Shown here one piece after another: positions 37,701 through 52,700 of a stretch of DNA of 64,000 nt (within the stretch, counting starts at the first letter, position 1; the number at the start of each line of letters is the position of its first letter). Below the pieces are notes generated by a model, which was not told where the DNA came from, did no database searches, and worked only from the letters and a program-made list of their open reading frames with translations. The DNA is taken from assembly GCA_921293015.1 (NCBI GenBank), contig OV121081.1, positions 63,381,022 through 63,445,021 of the forward strand. Direction: 5' to 3'. Source of the stretch: Phorcus lineatus (taxonomy: Eukaryota; Mollusca; Gastropoda; Trochida; Trochidae). The translations under genes were made by a program, and so were the position numbers.

Positions 37701-40700
37701 ATTCCTCATGGGTTTATAGACGGCCAGCAGAGTATGCCAGGATTACAGTCATGTTGGTCTTGAAAAACTTTGGTAAATAATGTGTCAAAACAATGGAGGG
37801 CTTGTCATATTTTGAAAATAACCCATACAAGCCCCATTAACAGAAAACTTCTGAGATGATTAACTGTTTGATAGACAGATTTGCATGTAAAATAAGTAGT
37901 ATCATCAGTCATCATCTTTGTTGAATTTGTTGATCGGATGTCGCCATTGTTTGATTGCTCTTGGTTAGAAAGTTTATCCTCGACACCAAATGTAGTATAT
38001 CACCCCCCTTTTACACATGACACATCATCTCCTAAAATCACACACTTCTTTCATTACACAGAGAGTACTGCAGGTCAGTCTAACAGGTTCCAATATGGCT
38101 GCTGTTTGACGTCACATAGCACCTGCTTGAATTCATAGTCCTAGTAAAATAATCTCTAATCTGGCCCTGTGGCCAGCTCTGCACATAAATAGTCTCAAAC
38201 CATGAAATTATGATATGAATACTAGTATATTATAAAAGAAAACCAGCTCTCACCTTGGGGAACCTGCTCTCCTCGTCCAGGAGCGCCAACAAACCCATGG
38301 GCCGCACCAGGAACATGTCCTGTAACACATCATAGATCTAACGTATAGAAACTTGTTCAATATAATTTTTGCTGATTTGACTCATTTAGAAAAAAAATAA
38401 CCATTATTTTCAGATGACATTATAAAGGGAGTCTCGTAGATGATTATGATAACATGACAGTCCCTGATTTTAACTTTGGCAGTGATTTTTTAAATAGACA
38501 AACAGGAGCAAAATATCAAGACAAATTTAATTTTTATTTTATTACACTCAAGTTGTTGAGCAGAACTCACGAGAAGCGGCTTGTTGTCTACAAACTTGAT
38601 CTCCTTCCAGTCGATGCCTTCCTTCATGTACTCCTCCTGTTCCATCTTGAAGATGTGCTGCAATATCAACATCATTGTCAACATCTCCAGCATCATCAAC
38701 ATCATTGTCAACATCACCCGCATCATCAACATCATTGTCAACATCTCTCGCATCATCAACATCATTCTCAACATCTCCAGCACCATCAACATCATTGTCA
38801 ACATCACCCGCATCATCAACATCATTGTCAACATCAACATTATTGTCAACATCACCAACAACATTATCAGCAAAGCATCATCAACCACAGCATTGTCAAC
38901 ATCACAATCATTATCAACATAATCAACAACATTATCAACATCAGTATCATCACTAACATCATTTTCAACACCAACTACATCATTGTAAACATCATCAACA
39001 TCTTAAAGATCATATTATAAGTAACATCATCAATACCACTGGGCAACATTTGTATCATTATACATGGCCAGGGTCATGACTTGCACTGATTTGTACCAAA
39101 ACATTCTGAACAGTGTATCTTGCAACATTGTCAGCATTACTTGCAACATTGTCAGCATTACTTGCAACACTTTCAACAATTTTAGTAAAGAGATGGTAAA
39201 AAATGCAACATTGATATAGACATATTGAACACTGTTATCAAAATATGCAACAATGTGTATTACATTTGCTATAATGTCTGCATTTTCCACAACATCATTA
39301 AAGACATGCCTGTAGCAAGTGGGGGGGCTGGGGCTCGGCCCCCTCACTAATTTTAGGGAAAAAACCCACTTTTTTTGCTCTTTATTTCAATGTTTGTATG
39401 AAAAAAGAGAATATTATAAGTTTCATGAGGCATCTGACCCTTTTCTGCAGATTGAGAAAAAAACTGTATTTGGTCTTACCGACGTTGTAAGCGGGTGTTT
39501 TTCTTAAATAAATAATCTGTCATGACCTATAAAGTATATAACCCTACCTCCCCCCTCCCTGAGCTAGCAAATCCCTAATTTCAGCCCCCCCCACTCTCGA
39601 AATTGGTGCTATTCAATGCAACATCTACAATATCAAGAACATCTCATCTACACAGTGTTTATCAACAAAGGCACATTTATTTGTAGTTCTTCCATTACCA
39701 CCAAACCAAGTGAGGCACAATAAACTGACCTCATTGAAGAAAAACTGCAGCTGTTCGTTGGCCAGGTTGATGCAGGCTTGTTCAAAACTGTTCTTCTCAA
39801 AGTGCTCAAACCCAAATATGTCTAGGATTCCTGCAATGATGAATTGATCATTTTTCTGTTTAGAATAATTAACCCTTTGTCTGCTTATTGCAAAATCATC
39901 AATCATTCATGGAACAGAATAAAGTGGTTCATGTATAAACTGTAAAATCATCTGTTATTAAAAGGTTCATATGAATAATGCAATAATTTGCACCATCTAC
40001 TACTAATACGCTGAGACCATTTCTAATCTTCAGAAAAAAACCAAATCGTTAAAAAAACAATAAACAAGGAGAAAGCCCCCGGGCTCCAGATAGGCAACAA
40101 TAAAATTTTTTAGTAAAGCTATAAGAATTATAAAGTATCAAAAGTGAAGTTTGCTTCATGCATCATCTAAGTCTTGTACGGACATTCATGAATTGTTAAA
40201 TCCTAAACAGAGTGTCTAAAAAGAACCAACAATTACAGTAACCGCTAACAATAAGCAACGGAAACCAATATTTTACCATTGTTGTTAGGCTGCTCTCTTT
40301 GCTTAGTCACCTTCAGACATGTGGAGCTGGACCGTGGTTGTTCAGGAAAAAGTTATGGCATACCTTAATGCTGTGTACTGACATTGTACTTGAAAGTGAG
40401 TGAAATCTTGGTTCCCATAGATCTATACATGAGCTCACCTATTTCTGTCAACTCGTCAGAAGGAATATCATTCTCCGGGGCCAGCAGACAGTTGATCTTG
40501 TTTACGATCCATCCAAACAAACGTCCATAGATTGCCTTCGCCATAGCGTCCCGGGCATCTGATTCAATATGAATTATTTGGGTAACATGATTTACACTCT
40601 TGAAGACCTCTGATAAAATTTTAATATAGAATTGTAGAATATAGAATTCTAATATTACATTTTATTCAAAATACATAACATTATCTATGGCAACATTTTG

Positions 40701-43700
40701 TGTGAAAATGTGCAAAAGTCTATCTTGTTTAATGAGGTAGTGTTACAAAACCTACCCTCAGCCTGATGCTTGTTGTAGTTGCGTTTGACGTACTCGCCCT
40801 TGGTTACGGTTACCATGGAGGTGAGACACGCCTGCACCTCCTCCTGATCCACCTGCAGCAGTTTCTGAAAGGAACGGTCAGATGGTCAGACCTCAAGCAT
40901 GCATGTCCACACCATCTACGGACAGACCTCAAGCATGCATGTCTACACTATCTAAGGTCGGACGGTCAGACCTTAGGCATGCATGTCCACACCATCTACG
41001 GTCAGACCTTTAGCATGCATGTCCACACTATCTACGGTCAGACGGTCAGACGTTAGGCGTGCATGTCCACACCATCTAGGCCAGACGGTCAGACCTTAAG
41101 CATACATGTCCACACTATCTACGGTCAGACCTCAAGCATGCATGTCCACACTATCTACGGTCAGACGGTCAGACCTTAGGCATGCATGTCCACACCATCT
41201 ACGGTCAGACGGTCAGACCTCAAGCATGCATGTCCACACCATCTACGGTCAGACCTCAAGCATGTATGTCCACACTATCTACGGTCAGACCTCAAGCATA
41301 CATGTCCACACTATCTACGGTCAGACGGTCAGACCTCAAGCATGCATGTCCACACCATCTACGGTCAGACGGTCAGACCTCAAGCATACATGTCCACACC
41401 ATCTATGGTCAGACCTCAAGCATGCATGTCCACACCACCTACGGTCAGACAGTCAGACCTCCAGCATGCATGTCCACACCATCTACGGTCAGAAATGCAT
41501 GCATGTCCACACACTAGAGGTTTTTACTCCTGGGTAAACTTGCCATCATTCTTGAAATCTTTCTTATTTCAAATTTACTAGACCTAAACAAAAACAGACA
41601 CCATAAGTGAAGACTAAAAAACTTAAGCATCAAAGACCTCATTGAAACCTAGTTTAAGAGCAAACTCGAACCAAACAGCATATCCAAGGTGGTGTAGTTC
41701 TCTGTTGGTGGAGCATCTGCTCATCACCATGGTAACAAGGGTGCGAGTGCTCGTTGCATCCTACCAAAAGACGTTAAAAAAAAAGTAGATGCCGCTGCAC
41801 ACACTCAGTAACTAAAGGACACAACAGAACTTGACAGTTGTTGCACTGTGGCTACCAGGTTCAAAATACACAAAATGAATTTCTAATGTAGATTACATTG
41901 TTGAAAATAAATTAAACTAAACATAGACCAAATTCTCAAAAACAAAAGGCAAACTTTTTTTGGACTCACTGACGCCACTTTGACTGCTCCGTTAGGGTGT
42001 GATACGACTGCTGCATCCTGGTCATCCAAGTCGAAGCTGATATTGCCAAGGTGAAGGACACTGGCGATCATCGTGAACATGTTCATTTGCTCCTGTAATA
42101 CAATGGTACAAGAGAAAACTTTATTACCATTGTGTATATTATTATGTTAAACTGCCATAAATGGCACCACGAGCTAATACAACATCAAAGCAGAAAGTCA
42201 TAGAATTGTTATTTGATGCAGGCTTATTATCATGTGTCATTTATTTCAACTTCAATGTAAAACAGAGGTCAAAACCAGCTGTGTTATACCACATCTACCA
42301 GTGCTAGCTGTGGGAAGTTTCAGCGCCTTGCTTCAACAGTACTTACTTTGCCGGTGAGCTTGAAGACAATAACACTTGAAAAAACATAAAGCGAAAATAT
42401 GATATCAACATGTAGATGATATCACTGTTTGGCTTTAATCATCTGTACCTCGTCAGTGAATCCCACCAGGTCCATTGAGTTGCAGAGCTCGTCGTATCGC
42501 TTTGTTAGTGATTCTTTCTTCTGATTCAAAACATTCATCCCATTACAGAAATATCTGAAAATAAAGCCACAAACATGAGAAGTTATCATTTCAAATTTAA
42601 TACAGTTTTTGTATAGAATATTTCTTCTCATAACAGCTGATTAGTAGTAAGAAACAACCCAAAACACAAATCATAACCAAATACTTTGATGATCATTTCC
42701 TCTGTTACAGAGATTGTAATTATACTCAGAAACCAATTCAGAAAGGTTATATCTTACCCAAGCGGGAACAATTATGCCGGGTATAAAAGTTTTCATAATG
42801 GTCATGGGAATAACAATTTTTCTAAAATGACTCGAACTCTGATTGGTTGACTGAACTACTCTCTATTCACTCAATCAGTGCATCTAGCAAACATTTGTCA
42901 ACCCGACTTCAAAATGAACATTGTTTTTCATTTTGTATGGTATAACATGAAACGTCAAGTGTTGGTATGTGGTTTGTTTTACTATTTCATTCATATAAGA
43001 TTTTCTTACTAAATATATGATCAATAAACACGTTAGGAATTGCTGGGACTACATTTGGTTACGCAAATGAATACCATAACGTAATCGTTGTTTGTCGCGC
43101 ATTAATATAATGAACAAATTAGCTTCATCTTGCCTTCACGAAGGTACTTTCCAAAAGTACCCAAAATATTCTTAAATATGACTTTGGAAAGAAAAAGAAT
43201 AACCAACTCCAAGCTCGGAATTATGGTTTATCTGTCCCTTGTGAATCATTGTTATAAAATCAATGCAATACAATAATCCAATTAAGACAGATAAACCGTA
43301 ATTCCTCGCATTTTGTTGATTATTCGTATAATAATTTTAATGGAAATTAAACAAGAAATGTTTAAGATGTTTAGAATCTGGACCAAAGATAACAAAGATA
43401 TATATGTTGTCAGAAAGGCCTGCCTAAAGCAATACAAATACAGGCAAATAATATTTAATTTTTTTTTTATATTTGAAACACAACAGTTCACAATGACAAT
43501 TAGGCGCTTGTGGCAATAACCTTGCAAATTATTTCAGTTTGGCAGAATATTATCATAGAATACAATCTGCAATGATAATCTTTCCAAATCATTTTTCCAA
43601 ATTCCCGGCATGATATTAAGCCTAAGAGGAAAGTGAGACACTAAACGAAAGGAATTGCATTATCGCACCTGTACTTGTCAACATCGCGGAGAGAGAACAT

Positions 43701-46700
43701 GTCGTGGCTGTCAGGCAGACTGGCGAACAGATAGTAGAAGATGTGGAAGTTCTCCTCCCCAGAGCCCTGCCGCACTACCCTCGACTTCTCCAACAGGTAC
43801 TCCGAGATCTTCGCCCCCATCACTGCCAGACAGACACACTCAACCAATGAAAATAGAACAATCACTGACTTGATCAAGACCATCCTGCTACATCAGCATA
43901 TCTAAAGCTGCAAAGCTCCAACCAATGAAAAGAGCAAAATCTTTTATTCTTCACCTCGCCTACTCCCAGATCTACCTTACACTGACTCTTATAAACTCTA
44001 GATATCTATATCAATGTGGCAAATCTGAGATAAAGATTGAATTCAACAAGGTTTCAAGTCACCAGTTGGTCAATATGTGAATCCTGACCACAATCTGACA
44101 TTCAACCCTACTGTAACAAGGGAGATAATCTCACCATGTCCCTTTTGGAACTTGAGTTGGATGTATTTGCCGAATCTGCTGGAGTTGTCGTTCATGTTGG
44201 TTTGAGCATTTCCGAAAGCTTCCAGGAGAGGGTTCACCTGACAACAAGTCATATTGATGATAACAAGTAGTAAACTCCAAAATACCATGATTGCTGAGGA
44301 CGAGGAAAAAAATGCTGGTTTAGAAATATGTTGAATAAAGGCTAATTATTTATATAAAAAAGTCATTACAGCACAAGTATATATCCCTTTAGACAAATGT
44401 TTGTTTCCTTATAAAAAGCTGACCCGTCCCTTTACCTGGAGGATTTGTTGTTCCAGCTGCGTGTTGACATTTGGGTTACTGGCGCTACCGTGACACAGAT
44501 TGATGAGCTGTTTGATAATGTGTTTTGTACTCTCTGTCTTTCCAGCACCACTCTCCCCACTGATGAGTATACACTGGTTGCTAGGGAGACGACCCCCTGA
44601 CCCCAGCAGGGACTGGTAGGCGAGGTCCGCAATTGCAAAGATGTGCGGCGGCTTCGTGCTCTTCTTCGACATTTTGTACTGCTTCGATACCTGGTAGGCA
44701 GAGAATGATGTGTTAATACATCATATTAGTTAGCATTTAGTATTGTAGTTCAAAACCATGTGGGCATTTGTCTGTTTTGAACAACTTACTTTATTCTGTC
44801 AGCTCTCTTGTTACGTAATCTTGCGTGATAATATGGTGAACAAAAACTGAGGATGAGATTGGTTACATAATGAATGATATTGACATCTTTTACACAAAAT
44901 AGATTTGCTACATTGTTTTAATTTTCCTGAGATTTCCTTAAAAAAAAAGGTGCTACACTCCTTTAATGCGTGACAGAATCAAGAGGTGCTTAACCATACT
45001 TACATCGTTGCCGTAGATTCCGAGCTCCTTGAACGGGTTGACAGCTATTAAGATGTCACCAACGTATGTCTGTAGAAAAAAATTCACCAATTGATTAAAC
45101 AAGATTTGTTTTATTAATTTTTCAGCCCCTGAAAATTATTCTAATAACCATCACAAGAAATAATAGTTTTTACACCAATATTGGTAATCCATATAATTTC
45201 AATTTATCAATAATTTTCTCTATGGGATCTATGATGTCAATCAACCTGGTAAATGAATAATTCAAATATGTCAAAGAATCATATTATCCAACAATATTCT
45301 TCTTTAGGTAAAAATGATTCACACTTCATGATGATGTGAGGGAAATTTGTATTAAAAATATCATTCATTTGGCAAAAAATCCCAATGCAATAATTGACTA
45401 CATTCCAAATATTTATGTTAATGGCATTATGAGCGCATTTACATTCATTTAAATCTAAAGAATGAAGTTTTACTGCACTGTAAGGGATTGAACAGGCTGA
45501 GACTAAGAAATCCAACATGAAGTTAATTCAACCCAAGAGCTTGTTGACTGCTCCCCCTTACATACATTCCCCTACTAAGTAGATTATCTTTCTCGTGGTT
45601 TGCTTGTTTGTCTACCCCTGACTGTCCAAACTAGAGGGCGTGTCTCAACTGAGCATACCACCATAAATTTGTCTACTCCCCCTGCCCCAAACTGACTTTC
45701 AAAAACAATTAGTTTTCATTTTCTAAATATGCTACAAATGAAAATAGTAAGTGAGATGTAAAAAGTTTCAAAAGACAAATTGATATTTTTCAATCTTTTG
45801 ATTATTACAACATCCATGTGGTTGATCACTGTGATAAAAAACTACCACACATTTTTCTTTATGACCTAAAACGGCTCTTCGAAACTAATAATGAATATAT
45901 GTATGAATTGCTAAGGAAGAATCTTGTTAAGTTGACTTGTCATTTAGATCGATGTTCTTTTCATAAGTCAGCACTGATGAGCAACTTTGTGATGGCAGGT
46001 CACTGCTTGCCTAAATTACTCATCATCCTCATTACCTAAGTCCTTTAGAAATGTTCAGATGTTATAAACAAGGGATAAGAAAGAACGCTGAGTATTCACA
46101 ACAAACAGGAAGCTGATGCATACTTTTAATTAGTCATGCATGATCAGGATCCTGTGCATCACTTTATGATTAACAAACACATTTCACTCCAACATATTTA
46201 GTCCAAAGATATAATGCAGTCATTCTTCCCAAAGCCGTAGCTCCCTTGCAAATTCCTATTCAACCTCTCTTCTATTAGGAGCGTTGTTCAGGTGTAAGGC
46301 AGATTCCCTCAGCCGCAATATACTGCAATTTGAACTTCCTTGCAATATTTCAGCCACTAAAATCATTGCATGCATAGATAACCTATTTGTTAAGAGCCAT
46401 GCCTATGCAATGGTGCAGTTGCTAACGGAAGGCGATTGTGTTCATTGAATAAAAGATTCAAAAGCAAAGTGCACATTGGAGTAAAGTTTAGCTTTAATCT
46501 TCAAGCATACTGACATAACCGAGGCTTCTTGAATGAATCCTTATGAAAATCCATCACTGATTGCACAACTAACGTTTACTGCATCAAAACAGGCTTTACA
46601 TTTCAAAATGGAGAATACTAGAAGAAAGGATGGTGTAGGAACTTATGACGGATTAACCGTTATGCAGAGAATATATATAAGAATACTTATCATGTTATAT

Positions 46701-49700
46701 ACAGTATGATTTTAAAAAAAGGTCATCAGCTTTTAAGGCAAATTGATTTTGTTGGGACAAAAACTGTAGAGATAAATAGAGGATACTAAACGACCTTCAA
46801 TTTAATATTTTTTCTATTAAACGAGTTAATGATTAAGTAAAAAAGTGTGTTCATACCAAATCATTTATGAGATTAATAAAAATAGTATTAAAATGAAGGA
46901 AGTTTAGTATTCTGTTTATTACTTGACCTCAGTAATCAAGCATGATTGCCGAAAGTGTACTGAACGAAAAATTTCTGCAACTTGGCTGCCATTGTGATGG
47001 TGGTGCCAACATTGTGACGTCACAACAACACAGTATAATGACGTCATACGTGCAGCCGTATTACACTAGTTTGATATCACCGTATGAATATCACACTGCA
47101 GAATCTTACACGGGCAAGTAATAATCATGTTCGTCAAGTAATACTATCAACACACATCAAACTAAAATCCTCAAAGTTTTTGAAATCAACATTTTCTTAA
47201 ATATTACTTAAATCAAATTTTTAAAAATAGTAAAGAACAAAGATTCCCCTAAAAAAAGTTATTTTGAAACTGCTTAGCTGCAAGATCCCTTTAGTTTTCC
47301 ATCGAGTGATCAGGAAAAATTTAAATGAAGTTAGGAAATCCTTAATGTTTTCATAGAAAAGATTATATCCTAAAGACAAAATTTTGAATAAATCACTTTT
47401 ACACTTTGTTTAATGTGATAACACAACTCTTATTTCAAGGTTCAATTTTTCTTGTAAATGTCATTTTCCTTATCAGATGAAGTTTTCAAATTGCATACTT
47501 GTAAAATGATGTTTATTTTATCATTAATATAAGAAAAAAAAAAGTTTTCCATCTGATTAAGTGTAAGTACAAAAACGTGTTTATACATAATCAATACCAC
47601 ATTTCTTACTCTAAATAATTCATCTGCATATCTCCTAAACTCATTTATTATAAACCATGAGTTCACTTTATTTCATCAACTTGTAAGATTTAATTTGAAG
47701 TGTCTAATGAATATTTTGAATGTATCACCTGCTTATTTTACAAGCTGTCAGTGTACCAGAAGGACAAAAATTGAACTGTAACATACTTTTAACTGACATT
47801 ATATTTCATGCACTCAAATCAAACAAGTAATGGCATCATACAGTAATATAAAGAACAAACAAAGAACCAAATAAAGAGCCAAACAAAGAACCAAACAAAG
47901 AACCAAATAAAGAACCAAACAAAGAACCAAATAAAGAAACAATTAAAGAACCAAATAAAGAACCAAATAAAGAAACAATTAAAGAACAAAATAAAGAACC
48001 AAATAAAGAACCAAATAAAGAAACAATTAAAGAACCAAATAAAGAACCAAATAAAGAAACAATTAAAGAAACAAATAAAGAAACAAATAAAGAAACAATT
48101 AAAGAAACAAATAAAGAAACAATTAAAGAACCAAATAAAGAACCAAATAAAGAAACAATTAAAGAAACAAATAAAGAAACAAATAAAGAAACAATTAAAG
48201 AACCAAATAAAGAACCAAATAAAGAACCAAATAAAGAAACAAATAAAGAAACAATTAAAGAAACAAATAAAGAAACAAATAAAGAAACAAATAAAGAAAC
48301 AAATCGTAATTCATAGGATCATGGCTGAATCCATAAAAAGGATTTTTTTTAAGTATTCAAGATCAATATATCACTGAAAGCATCAATTAAAGGATAGGAT
48401 TCACATCAGTTTTATTGTTTTGAAAACAAAATGTTTAACACAACATTGGCAAAAAGTTTCTCACAGCTCTTACATCAGAGATGCAATGTTCATGCAACAA
48501 CATATGAATCAAGTATTATTAGAATAAAATATATCATGATTGAAGTGTTATTAGAATAAAATACATCATGATTGAAATATTATTAGAATAAAATACATCA
48601 TGAATGAAGTATTATAAGAATAAAATACATCATGATTGAAGTATTATTAGAATAAAATATATCATGATTGAAGTATTATTAGAATAAAATATATCATGAT
48701 TCAAGTATTATTAGAATAAAATACATCATGATCGAAGTATTATTAGAATAAAATACATCATGATAGAAGTATTATTAGAATAAAATATATCATAATCGAA
48801 GTATTATTAGAATAAAATACATCATGATCGAAGTATTATTAGAATAAAATATATCATGATCGAAGTATTATTAGAATAAAATATATCATGATTGAAGTAT
48901 TATTAGAATAAAATATATCATAATCAAAGTATTATTAGAATAAAATACATCATGATCGAAGTATTATTAGAATAAAATATATCATGATCGAAGTATTATT
49001 AGATTAAAACAAATCATGATTCAAGTATTTCAGTGTAGTGACAAATCTTTTTATATTATATGTTTATGATGAATCTTTCATACAAATTCATCATCACTGT
49101 AGTATATCTCACTGATAAATCCCACAATACGGTCCGGCCAATCAGCAGACAGCAAGGCAAACGACTGAAGATGACATATATATTAAGGTAGTATCAGGTA
49201 ACTAAAGCTTCACGCTAGATTACAGTCTTAAACCTATCAAGATACTCTGACCTGGTGGTTGTTGCACAAAACTGCCACAAGGTACGAGGTAATTAGGAAT
49301 AACATAGAATAAGTGAAAATATTAACGCTCTACTTGCTCTTTTCTCATCAAGAGTGCTTTTCGCATTTAGTGTTTTTAATAAACTAACAAAATGTAATTG
49401 TTATGGACAGATGTAAAAAAAATTATTTTGAAGTGTGTTTTCTTTCTTTACCAACTTGAACGAGGAAGTCTGAAATCCCACAATACAGAGCTAGATCCAG
49501 TTACAGCAGCCCTTTTGTTAAGCATCAGGGTCTACACGACATCGAGAGACAAAGAGCATGATACGTACTTCTCTATACATAAATTGTTCACATTGGTGAT
49601 AAAAAACAAATACTTTAAGAAAGGCATTATTTTTTCGTAAACTTTTGTTAATGTAACATTATTCTATTTTGGATCACTTTTCTGTAATAGTACAGATTCT

Positions 49701-52700
49701 TGTAGTTTTTAAGGTGGAGTACAGTTTGGGATGCAAACCCACACCCTTGGAGTCAGGGGAAACCCTTATGCACTGACAGTACTTACAGTATACCAACTCA
49801 CACAACAGGTCTTGACTGTTGATACTATCAGGCGATAACATTTTACATAACGTTCTTAAATATACAGATTGGACCACAGTAGAAAAAGCATAGATAAATA
49901 CCAAGTTCATTCTACCAAAGCCTTAACTCATGAAAGTCGATGAAATCCTACTTGTGGACTAGAGGTGAGGTGATTTGGGGTTTAACCCTTTACATACTGA
50001 AAATATTTTTATGAAGTTGCTTCATAAACCCAAGATTTTTTTTGGCAACATGTCGCTTGAATACCGCAGCCATTATGTGGCCTCAATACTAGAGAAAAAT
50101 GCAAAATTTAGTATATTTCTAAAAATGAATCAAAGGATGTTTTGTGTGAAAAATAAATACATGTGTGACATAAATCAAAGAAACAGGTGAGTAATTAAAT
50201 ATATTTAGCTTTCTATGTACAGAAATATATGGGTTTTTTTATTAGTTAGAAGCGTTTAAAAAAAATAATTTTAGAAAATCATGTAGTTTGCAAAAATTGT
50301 TGCAATAATTAAAATAAATTTAAATATATCATTAATTGTTTTCTCAGGTAATATATATGTAAACAGTTATTTAAAAAAAATTAATTCTAAAAAAGAAATA
50401 AATTATTTGATTGGCCTGATGAGGAAAATTAAATCATTTCAATTCAAGGCCTTGAAATTAGCATGAGTGAATTAGAGTCTTTCAAATTCACGTACGTTTC
50501 CGCCTGAAAAAAACAAACAATGCATTTAAATGTTACCAAAACAATAAGAGAATGACTGTAAATGTTCAACTTGCTATAAAAAATCTTTTGTGTTGACAAA
50601 ATCCGGAGTCACGGTCATTGCCAAAGCGACATATGTACTGTTTCAGGAACGAAGTTACAACTTGTACATGTGAATTGAGTCCAATTGTGTATCTTCATTG
50701 TTTACCAAAATTAGCAATAATGCAATCGTATATACATCAAATATATATCGAAATGATCTGTATTTTCTAAACATGTATTCTTAAGCAATCGTGTATTTGA
50801 TTTTATATCGGGATTTACGAAAACACAACCCGGAAGTAAACTACGCAGCTGTTCAGAGCACGTGGTCGAAACGTTGTCAATACGACATATAATTTAAGAA
50901 GATATCTTGTCCCGATTTAAAACTACTTGTTTCGAGATTAAATGATATTTAATTGAGGAGACATTTAATGAAAACAAATATTCGATATTACAAAGAAGGA
51001 TACAAAAATAATAACATAATCGTGGTCACGAAAGTAAATTTAAGAATGTTATTTTCGCATATTTTGGATTATCATATTTATCTTGTAATAATTCATAATT
51101 TATTGACAATTTCCATTTAGGATGATGAAATGTTATTATATTGTTCATAATGACTAAGAATAAATAAAAGATATAACTTTAAACGATAGCGTGTCTGGCC
51201 GAATTACCATAAGGCGATTGTTGACTATCGCTTGTTATCAAGAAAATAGTATTTAGATGATTTCTCGTTTCGTAATATTGTCGAAAACTTTTCACCATTA
51301 TCGACAAAAAAACAAGTGACATACTTTGTAAGGAATAAAAATATATTGAAAATTAACAATATTTCACCGATAAGTGTTGCAAATATTTAGATTTTTATTA
51401 ACAAAGTTGTATTTTCGGTTTGATTTCAAACCACGTGCGCAGCTTGTTTTGACATATTCTGTTTGACCGTGACCTTCCAGTTAAGTTCGTTTAATGTTGA
51501 TCAAAAACACATTTGATAATCTTTAGATCAAAATCTAAGACTGTAGAATATCGATTTTAATATTTTATAGTTTCGAGAAGCTATACTTTCAAAATAATTT
51601 ACACTCGATGAAAATATAACATCACTTAGCGTGTCAATGAACTGGCGAAACATCGGCAAGTTTCAATTGAGTTTTCTTTCAAACAGCTTCGATTAATTCA
51701 TCAACAAACCTATTTTTTCCCAAAATATAATGATTTTCAGTGAAGATAATTATATAATTTTACAGAATTTTATGAATTTATTATTGTTACTGTGTTAGTT
51801 TATCTCGGACAGGTAAGTTTTGACAACAACTCGCCCTCGCGCTTAGATGCGCTACTGAGGATACAGCATTTCGTAAAAGCGCGCTTACAAGCGTCACTGA
51901 GTGCCACGGTCTGTTATGCGAGCGCGCCTCAGTGCGTCACTGGGTTTGAGAAGCAACTTTTTCCTTGCGCTTATATGCGCTCGAAGTATGTAAAGGGTTA
52001 ACGTCGCTTTAAGAGTATTTCACAACTACTAGTATTATTGCAGGAAGAAAGCCAGCAACACTATTGTGAAACTTGTCAGCATCGGCTGAAACTAGCAAAC
52101 CATGGGTGGTACTCCACTGAAATTAGTGTAGCATTGCAAACAAACCTTACTGCATCTAGAACAGTTTTCTATTGCAGTCAAAGTTGCTGAGCCCCTGGCG
52201 GGATTCGAACCCTGGACTTCTTCATGAGGTATTTAGCGGCCTCTGAATGTTTGAGTTCATGGAAGGTGAAAGGTCACAGAAAAGGCTACATGACCCTTTG
52301 GAGCAGTAATCAGATCAGGAACCAAGCATGGGATGATTTGATCTGATTTCAATGAGATTAAGATGTCCTTTTGCCGACAGGAGAACATCACATTGACTTC
52401 ACAGTGTGTTAAAATACATGATCTTTGTACCTGAGAAAAATTTTCTCGTTTGGAAAAATGAACACAGATGATGAATACATTGGGAAAGAGAAATGTATCA
52501 CTGACTTAAGAGCTAGACATAACTTCAACACCTTGATGTATGTGAAATGTACATTAGAGAAATAAATAATTATAAGTTGCAATAGGACATTGAGTGACAG
52601 TAATATACACTTGAGGACACCATGATAAACTGTACATTATATGACACATTACTTGTTTTAGTTGGCCTTCCTCGTCAGGTTTAATGACTAAAACTGTTAG

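Noticed and set aside
38454-39020. 188-codon His/Gln/Ile-rich forward frame
   Set aside because: It runs across myosin exon 11 on the wrong strand and then through the 30-bp array, whose units are stop-free in several frames.
39868-39885. TTAACCCTTTGTCTGC as a piggyBac-type end
   Set aside because: Same TTAACCCTTT start as the real element, but no partner end found nearby.
40880-41510. 36-bp repeat array as CRISPR
   Set aside because: Units are contiguous with no unique spacers, and the sequence is an animal intron.
41106-41581. Long forward open frames of 111-143 codons
   Set aside because: All lie inside the 36-bp minisatellite; the repeat lacks stops in all frames, and the opposite strand carries the real myosin exon next door.
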